Notes under the pieces: generated by a model | What the model was told of the DNA's origin: nothing | Database searches by the model: none | What the model saw: only the letters and a program-made list of their open reading frames with translations | Shown: piece by piece, positions 6,036-9,831 of the stretch | Layout: each line of letters opens with the position of its first letter | Position numbering within the stretch: position 1 is the first letter of the stretch | Made by a program: the position numbers and the translations under genes | NCBI GenBank assembly: GCA_013362295.1 | Contig: JABFWJ010000462.1 | Coordinates: forward strand, 1-9,831 | DNA: 9,831 nucleotides | From: Thermoleophilia bacterium | GTDB taxonomy: Bacteria; Actinomycetota; Thermoleophilia; Gaiellales; Gaiellaceae | Direction: 5' to 3'

Positions 6036-6421
6036 GGGGCTGGCGTGAGAAAGCGGCGAGAAACCAGGCGTTGTTCCGCGAGGTCAACGAGCAGATCGAG
6101 CGGCTCCCGGAAGGCGTCAACGTACATGGATACGACTCGTTCATCTGCGAATGCGGCAACCCGGAATGCACGGAGCCGATCGCGTTGACCCGCGCCGAGT
6201 ACGAACGCGTCCGTGAACACGCGAATCGGTTCGCGGTTGCGCTTGACCACCAGAACCCGGACGTGGAGACGATCGTCGAGCGGAACGACCGCTTCACGGT
6301 CGTCGAGAGCTGCGCCGGCGAGGCGTCACAGATCGCGCAGGAAACCGATCCGCGCTCCCAAGCCCGCACACGCATAAAACGCAGCCAGCCAACACGACAC
6401 GCCGCCGAGGGATCACCGTGA
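6032..6421 (+). CDS. Small CxCGxPxC protein, putative zinc-binding (paralogue 2)
   Basis: A 129-residue paralogue of the protein at 5137-5466. After a polar N-terminal helix (RNQALFREVNEQIERL, 10-25) comes FICECGNPECTEPIALT with Cys39, Cys41 and Cys46, then AEYERVREHANRF, ALDHQNPDVETIVE with His73 and NDRFTVVES. The cysteines and the histidine before Asn-Pro are kept in both copies and could form a CCCH metal site. Unlike the first copy it has a 35-residue polar, basic C-terminal tail (about 95-129) that looks disordered. The ATG at 6032 overlaps the upstream stop as ATGA, and little ribosome binding sequence is visible, so translation probably depends on coupling. Its own stop overlaps the next start as GTGA. 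Function unknown. Confidence 0.82.
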   Translation: MRGWREKAARNQALFREVNEQIERLPEGVNVHGYDSFICECGNPECTEPIALTRAEYERVREHANRFAVALDHQNPDVETIVERNDRFTVVESCAGEASQIAQETDPRSQARTRIKRSQPTRHAAEGSP

Positions 6422-6636
6422 CACGCGAACGGCTCGCGCTGCTCGACCGGCTCGGCGCCGACGCGCCGCTTTGCCGGCTTCGCTGCGAAGGCTGCGGCTA
6501 CGGGGCCAGCTGCCGAACCGCACCGGACAGGTGTCCAATGTGCGGCTGCTCCACCTGGATCGAGGACGAGTCGCACCGATCCAGCTCTGACTTCGCTGGT
6601 GCGGACAGCCGACGGAGACCGGGAACGGAGATATGA
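6418..6636 (+). CDS. Rubredoxin-like zinc-ribbon small protein
   Basis: A 72-residue protein with two cysteine knuckles: Cys23-x-x-Cys26-Gly-Tyr-Gly and Cys39-x-x-Cys42-Gly (core CEGCGYGASC and DRCPMCGCSTW), 12 residues apart. This is the pattern of zinc ribbons and rubredoxin-like domains, which bind Zn or Fe. Extra cysteines at 19, 32 and 44 are not part of the usual four-ligand set. The C-terminal third (50-72) is polar and probably disordered. The GTG start at 6418 overlaps the preceding TGA as GTGA and has GAGGG six bases upstream; its TGA overlaps the next ATG. Zinc ribbons of this kind serve either as structural modules or, with iron, as electron carriers; I cannot decide between them. 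Confidence 0.78.
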   Translation: MTRERLALLDRLGADAPLCRLRCEGCGYGASCRTAPDRCPMCGCSTWIEDESHRSSSDFAGADSRRRPGTEI

Positions 6637-7004
6637 GCTCGCACCTCACAACGAGACGCGCGACTTCGACCGGCGGCGATGCAGCCGCCCGGCGGGAGCG
6701 GTCGAACGGGGCGGTCGTTCCGGGCGGGGGCAAGCCGATGCTGTTGTTCTTCTACTCGCACACCTCCGGCGCGTCGCGCAAAGCCGAGGGTTTCCTCGCC
6801 CAGGTACTCCAACGCCGCCGCAATCACGACACCTTCGCGGTCCGCCGCATCGATTGCGAATCCTGCCGCGACCTCGCGGCCCGTTTTGGCGTCCGGCGAC
6901 CACCAACACTTGTCGTCGTCGAAGACAAGCGCGTCCGCGCCAAACTCGAGCAGCTGCACGGCTGCGCCGAGATCCAGAACCTGCTCGCACCCTGGCTGAA
7001 ATGA
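6633..7004 (+). CDS. Thioredoxin-fold protein with non-standard cysteine arrangement
   Basis: A 123-residue protein with a polar N-terminal extension (1-33) and a thioredoxin-like domain (34-123). KPMLLFFYSHTSGASRKAEGF matches the first strand and helix, but the usual WCxxC is replaced by HTSGAS with no cysteine. The strand and loop RRIDCESCRDLAARFGV then matches the thioredoxin VDVDENPELAERYGV region, and Cys75-x-x-Cys78 falls there, an unusual place. The cis-proline loop RRPPTLVVV (88-96) with Pro91 is kept, followed by the final strand and helix with Cys111. It lacks a signal peptide, so it is likely cytoplasmic. Start ATG 6633 overlaps the upstream stop as ATGA. It ends the five-gene run. 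Possible roles are a redox partner of the neighbouring cysteine-rich proteins or a non-catalytic scaffold. Confidence 0.8.
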   Translation: MSSHLTTRRATSTGGDAAARRERSNGAVVPGGGKPMLLFFYSHTSGASRKAEGFLAQVLQRRRNHDTFAVRRIDCESCRDLAARFGVRRPPTLVVVEDKRVRAKLEQLHGCAEIQNLLAPWLK

Positions 7005-7035
7005 ACGTCACGGCGGGGGCGCAACACAGCTCACT

Positions 7036-7059
7036 CGGCGATCGGACACCGATCAGCCG
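7036..7059. terminator. Hairpin between convergent genes
   Basis: CGGCGATCGG (7036-7045) pairs with CCGATCAGCCG (7049-7059) with one bulged base and a three-base loop. It lies 32 bases past the thioredoxin-like stop, in the 169-base gap between convergent genes. No T-tract follows on either strand. A second stem AGCGTC (7109-7114) with GACGCT (7123-7128) lies nearer the acetyltransferase stop. Both may block transcription read-through, but this is weakly supported. Confidence 0.35.
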
Positions 7060-7173
7060 CGTTCACAACGTCCCTGGGTAGGACAACTAGAGGACGGTCG
7101 CCCAGCCGAGCGTCTCGTAGCCGACGCTGGGGGACTTCGTTAGCACGTTGCGACCCGCCGAGTGCGCCGCTTC

Positions 7174-7743
7174 TCAGACCGGTCGCGAGTACCCGAGAGC
7201 GTCGAACGCGGCGGGGTAGACGATCCGACCGGCGAGGTCGGGGCTGTATCCCGGGAGCCGCTTGACCATGAAAGCGTCGTCGGGGATCTTCGGATGCGGG
7301 GAGATGAAGCCGAGCGCGCTCGCCTGCTCGAAGCCGAAGCGAGGATAGTACGCGGGAATGCCCTCGACCATGACGGCAGGCTCGCCTGCTTCTTCGGCGC
7401 GGCCGAGCGCGTCCCGGATCAGCCGTGCCCCCACACCGACGCGCTGGCGGTCAGGCCGAACCGCCATCGGCGTGAGATTGAGGATCCTCGTACGGGATCC
7501 GCCTTCAACGCCGACCCAGCTCAGCATCACGTGAGCAATCACACCGGAGGAGTCCTCGGCGACCAACGCCAGCTCCGGAATGAACTGTTCCGACGCCCGA
7601 ATGCGCTCGACGAACGACGCGACCTCGTCGGGGTGTGCGACGAATGCCGCGCGGACCACCTCTGCGATCACGGGGTGATCCGCGTCGCGCTCGGGACGGA
7701 TGACGAGGCCCTCGGCCACGGGTGGCGATGGTAATTGGGGCAC
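7174..7743 (-). CDS. GNAT-family N-acetyltransferase
   Basis: A 189-residue cytoplasmic acetyltransferase using acetyl-CoA. After LVIRPERDADHPVIAEVVRAAF (split over 13-34) come the central strands ALVAEDSSGVIAHVML and LNLTPMAVRP, then motif A, Gln100-Arg-Val-Gly-Val-Gly105 followed by ARLIRDAL, which binds the pyrophosphate of CoA. MVEGIPAYYPRFGFEQA (125-141) is the typical YYxRFGF motif of YhbS-like members. The whole fits that subgroup in length and order; the substrate is unknown. The GTG at 7743 has GGAGG ten bases upstream; an in-frame GTG at 7719 is possible but would drop only eight poorly conserved residues. It is convergent with the small-protein cassette and divergent from copZ. Confidence 0.9.
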   Translation of the reverse strand: MPQLPSPPVAEGLVIRPERDADHPVIAEVVRAAFVAHPDEVASFVERIRASEQFIPELALVAEDSSGVIAHVMLSWVGVEGGSRTRILNLTPMAVRPDRQRVGVGARLIRDALGRAEEAGEPAVMVEGIPAYYPRFGFEQASALGFISPHPKIPDDAFMVKRLPGYSPDLAGRIVYPAAFDALGYSRPV

Positions 7744-7826
7744 GCCGTTCGCGCCTCCGGCCGCCGAGCGGCCGACTTCGGGCTCCTCGAGATGGCGCCG
7801 GCTCCTCTCGAAAGGTGGGCCACTAA

Positions 7827-7843
7827 ATACCCTGGTGGGGTAT
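7827..7843. promoter_or_regulatory. CsoR-type copper operator
   Basis: ATACCC (7827-7832), five bases TGGTG, then GGGTAT (7838-7843) form a perfect 17-base palindrome. This agrees with the known operator of CsoR, the copper-sensing repressor, in which TACCC and GGGTA half-sites flank a short spacer. It stands 38 bases before the copZ start and overlaps the putative -10 box, where a bound repressor would block transcription until Cu(I) releases it. No csoR gene is visible inside the window. Confidence 0.75.
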
Positions 7844-7846
7844 AGT
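7841..7846 (+). promoter_or_regulatory. Candidate -10 box of the copZ-copA promoter
   Basis: TATAGT at 7841-7846 is a good -10 match, placing transcription start near 7852 and leaving about 29 bases of leader. No recognisable -35 box stands 16-18 bases upstream, where the operator and GC-rich sequence lie, so an activator or a loose promoter is possible. Confidence 0.5.
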
Positions 7847-7880
7847 ATTGATCACTCGTAACGACGACCGAGGAGATGCG

Positions 7881-8084
7881 ATGACCGAGACGCTTTCCTA
7901 CACCGTCCCTGGCATGCACTGCGGACACTGCAAACAGGCCGTCAGCGAAGAGATTCGTGCGGTCGAGGGCGTCGAATCCGTCAACGTCGACCTGGACACG
8001 AAGCTCGTCACCGTCGTCGGCAGCGGCCTGGACGAAGCGAAGCTGCGCGCGGCGATCGACGAAGCAGGCTACGAGGCCGCCTGA
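7881..8084 (+). CDS. copZ: Copper chaperone CopZ (heavy-metal-associated domain)
   Basis: A 67-residue protein that is a single HMA domain: the metal motif GMHCGHCKQAV (11-21) has Cys14 and Cys17, and the ferredoxin-like beta-alpha-beta-beta-alpha-beta order continues with AVEGVESVNVDLDTKLVTVVG and LRAAIDEAGYEA. Such proteins carry Cu(I) in the cytoplasm and hand it to the N-terminal domain of CopA. His16 between the cysteines (CGHC) is a common CopZ variation. The ATG at 7881 has AGGAG (7871-7875) five bases upstream. A TTG at 7848 in frame would overlap the promoter and is rejected. The stop overlaps the copA start as TGATG, so the two are co-translated. Confidence 0.92.
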   Translation: MTETLSYTVPGMHCGHCKQAVSEEIRAVEGVESVNVDLDTKLVTVVGSGLDEAKLRAAIDEAGYEAA

Positions 8085-9831
8085 TGGCGACCGCGGTACC
8101 CGACCAGGAGGACACTGCCTCCGGGGGGGTTCAGCCGGGGGAGGAGCGGGTGCGGCTCGAGATCGGCGGCATGACCTGCGCGTCCTGCGCGGCGCGAATC
8201 GAGCGCAAGCTGAACAAGCTCGACGGCGTCGAGGCAAGCGTGAACTTCGCAACCGAAGAGGCGGCGGTCGCCTTCGACGCTGCCCGTCTGAGCGTCGCCG
8301 ACCTGATCAAGACGGTCGAGCAGACCGGCTACACGGCCGAGCTGCCCCGGGCAAACGCAGACGAGGATGATCCGACGCGGCCGCTGCGCAGGCGACTGCT
8401 GGTTGCGATCGCGCTCGGCGTGCCGCTCATGGTGCTGGCGATGGTGCCGCCCACGCGGTTCGACGGCTGGGAGTGGCTCGCGCTCGTGCTCTCGGCGCCA
8501 GTCGTCTTCTGGTCCGGGTTGGGCTTCCACCGCGCCGCGCTCAAGAGTGCGCGCCATGGCGTGGCGACGATGGACACGCTGATTTCGATCGGCACGGTCG
8601 GCGCCTTTGTCTGGTCGGTCGTCGTGCTGGTCGGCGGCCTCGCCGCGGACACCTATTTCGAGGTCGGCGGCGTGATCACGGCGCTCGTCCTGCTCGGCCG
8701 CTTTTTCGAGGCGCGCGCCCGGCGCCGCTCCGGCGCGGCGATCCGCGCGCTGCTCGAGCTGGGTGCCAAGAGCGCCCGCGTGCTCCGCGATGGCGAGGAG
8801 GTCGAAGTGGCAACCGGCGAGCTCACCGTCGGCGACCGCTTCGTCGTCCGTCCGGGCGAGAAGATCGCGACCGACGGCGTGATCGAGGAGGGGACCTCGG
8901 CGATCGACCAGTCGATGCTGACCGGTGAGTCGGTGCCGGTCGAGGTCGCGGCCGGCGCCAAGGTCGCCGGCGCGACGCTGAACACCTACGGCCGGCTGGT
9001 CGTCCGCGCGACGGGCGTCGGCGCGGACACCGCGCTGGCGCAGATCGCGCGCATGGTCGAGCACGCCCAGACCGGGAAGGCGCAGATCCAGCGGCTCGCC
9101 GACCGCGTCTCCGGCGTCTTCGTCCCGATCGTGATCGTGATCTCGCTCGCCACGCTCGCGGGCTGGCTGCTTGCGAGCGGCGACGCCGGCGCGGCCTTCA
9201 CCGCCGCCGTTGCGGTGCTGATCATCGCCTGCCCTTGCGCGCTCGGCCTGGCCACGCCAACGGCGCTGATGGTCGGCACCGGCCGCGGCGCTCAGCTCGG
9301 GATCCTGATCAACGGGCCGGAGGTGCTCGAGTCGACCCGCCGCGTCTCGACGATTGTGCTCGACAAGACCGGCACCGTCACCGAGGGGAAGATGACCCTC
9401 GAGCGGGTCGAGTCGCTGAACGGCGCGAGCCGCGCCGCCGCTCTGCGCTTCGCCGGCGCGGTCGAGGCCGCCTCCGAGCATCCGATCGCACAGGCGATCG
9501 CGACCGCCGCCCGCGCCGAGCTCGGAACGCTGCCGCCGGTCGCACAGTTCAAGAACCAAGCGGGGTTCGGCGTCACCGGGATCGTCGACGGCCACACGGT
9601 TACGGTCGGGCGCGGTGACGGCGCGATCGCCGTTTGCGTGGATGGCGAGGAGATCGCGCACCTCCTGGTCGCCGACACGGTGAAGCCGACGAGCGCGGAG
9701 GCGATCGCGGAGCTCAGGCGGCTCGGCTTGACGCCGGTGCTGCTCACCGGCGACAACCGGCCGACCGCCGAGCGGATCGCGGTGGCGGTTGGGATCGAGC
9801 GGGTGCTCGCCGAGGTCTACCCGGACGAGAA
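8084..9831 (+). CDS. copA: Copper-exporting P1B-type ATPase CopA, C-terminally cut by the window
   Basis: The first 582 residues of a P-type ATPase that pumps Cu(I) out across the inner membrane. An HMA domain (22-86) has GMTCASC with Cys32 and Cys35. Membrane helices follow from about 104; TGES (280-283) is the actuator motif, CPC (383-385) in IACPCALGLATP the transmembrane copper site, DKTGT with Asp427 the phosphorylation site, SEHP with His466 the nucleotide-domain histidine, GFGVTG (494-499) the ATP loop and TGDN (555-558) the hinge. The frame stays open to the last base, so the gene runs off the right edge. The segment between VTVGR (506-510) and LLVADTVKPTS (527-537) is only about 16 residues, shorter than I expect. 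The ATG at 8084 overlaps the copZ TGA; GGCGATCGACGAAG offers little binding sequence, implying coupling. One soluble metal domain plus separate CopZ is typical. Confidence 0.96.
   Translation, partial: MATAVPDQEDTASGGVQPGEERVRLEIGGMTCASCAARIERKLNKLDGVEASVNFATEEAAVAFDAARLSVADLIKTVEQTGYTAELPRANADEDDPTRPLRRRLLVAIALGVPLMVLAMVPPTRFDGWEWLALVLSAPVVFWSGLGFHRAALKSARHGVATMDTLISIGTVGAFVWSVVVLVGGLAADTYFEVGGVITALVLLGRFFEARARRRSGAAIRALLELGAKSARVLRDGEEVEVATGELTVGDRFVVRPGEKIATDGVIEEGTSAIDQSMLTGESVPVEVAAGAKVAGATLNTYGRLVVRATGVGADTALAQIARMVEHAQTGKAQIQRLADRVSGVFVPIVIVISLATLAGWLLASGDAGAAFTAAVAVLIIACPCALGLATPTALMVGTGRGAQLGILINGPEVLESTRRVSTIVLDKTGTVTEGKMTLERVESLNGASRAAALRFAGAVEAASEHPIAQAIATAARAELGTLPPVAQFKNQAGFGVTGIVDGHTVTVGRGDGAIAVCVDGEEIAHLLVADTVKPTSAEAIAELRRLGLTPVLLTGDNRPTAERIAVAVGIERVLAEVYPDE

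Noticed and set aside
7848..7880. TTG start giving an 11-residue longer CopZ
   Set aside because: It falls in the promoter/operator region and lacks a ribosome binding site; the ATG at 7881 has AGGAG five bases upstream.
8069..9661. A 530-codon open frame on the minus strand opposite copA
   Set aside because: It is antisense to a clear CopA and its translation is low-complexity Arg/Asp/Ala-rich sequence with no recognisable domain; long antisense frames are expected in GC-rich genes.

Overview
The window is GC-rich throughout (roughly two thirds G+C by eye), with GTG as well as ATG starts, purine-rich ribosome binding sites and many 1-4 base stop/start overlaps. Gene style and content (an actinobacterial-type multi-TM histidine kinase, MMPL transporter, CopZ/CopA, and small CxCGxPxC proteins that I recall from Thermoleophilia) suggest a high-GC actinobacterium, perhaps of the Solirubrobacterales/Gaiellales group. 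The lineage is an inference. I see no tRNA, rRNA, CRISPR, insertion sequence or phage gene, and no gap between genes exceeds 300 bases.

Region 1 (1-3396, all minus strand): a beta-class carbonic anhydrase is followed 3 bases later by the start of an MMPL/RND transporter that runs off the left edge. Upstream of them is a two-component system: an eight-TM HisKA_3 histidine kinase whose stop codon overlaps the GTG start of a NarL/FixJ response regulator.

Region 2 (3564-5061): a minus-strand protein with a C-terminal MOSC domain and an N-terminal domain resembling a papain-like fold (candidate Cys20/His79/Asp93) is divergent from a MarR-family regulator, which ends in a good rho-independent terminator.

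Region 3 (5137-7004, plus strand) is the most unusual part. A small CxCGxPxC protein stands alone, followed after a promoter-bearing gap by five tiny overlapping genes: a DUF2934-like protein, an unknown 64-residue protein, a second CxCGxPxC paralogue, a rubredoxin-like zinc ribbon, and a thioredoxin-fold protein that has lost the usual WCxxC site but carries a CxxC elsewhere. Three of the four junctions are ATGA or GTGA overlaps and the fourth is a 23-base overlap, so the five are probably co-translated. I infer a metal- or thiol-related small-protein cassette of unknown function.

Region 4 (7174-9831): a minus-strand GNAT acetyltransferase is divergent from a copper-efflux operon, copZ-copA. 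It is preceded by a perfect ATACCC-5-GGGTAT palindrome that matches CsoR-type copper operators and abuts a TATAGT -10 box. CopA runs off the right edge just after its GDN hinge motif.
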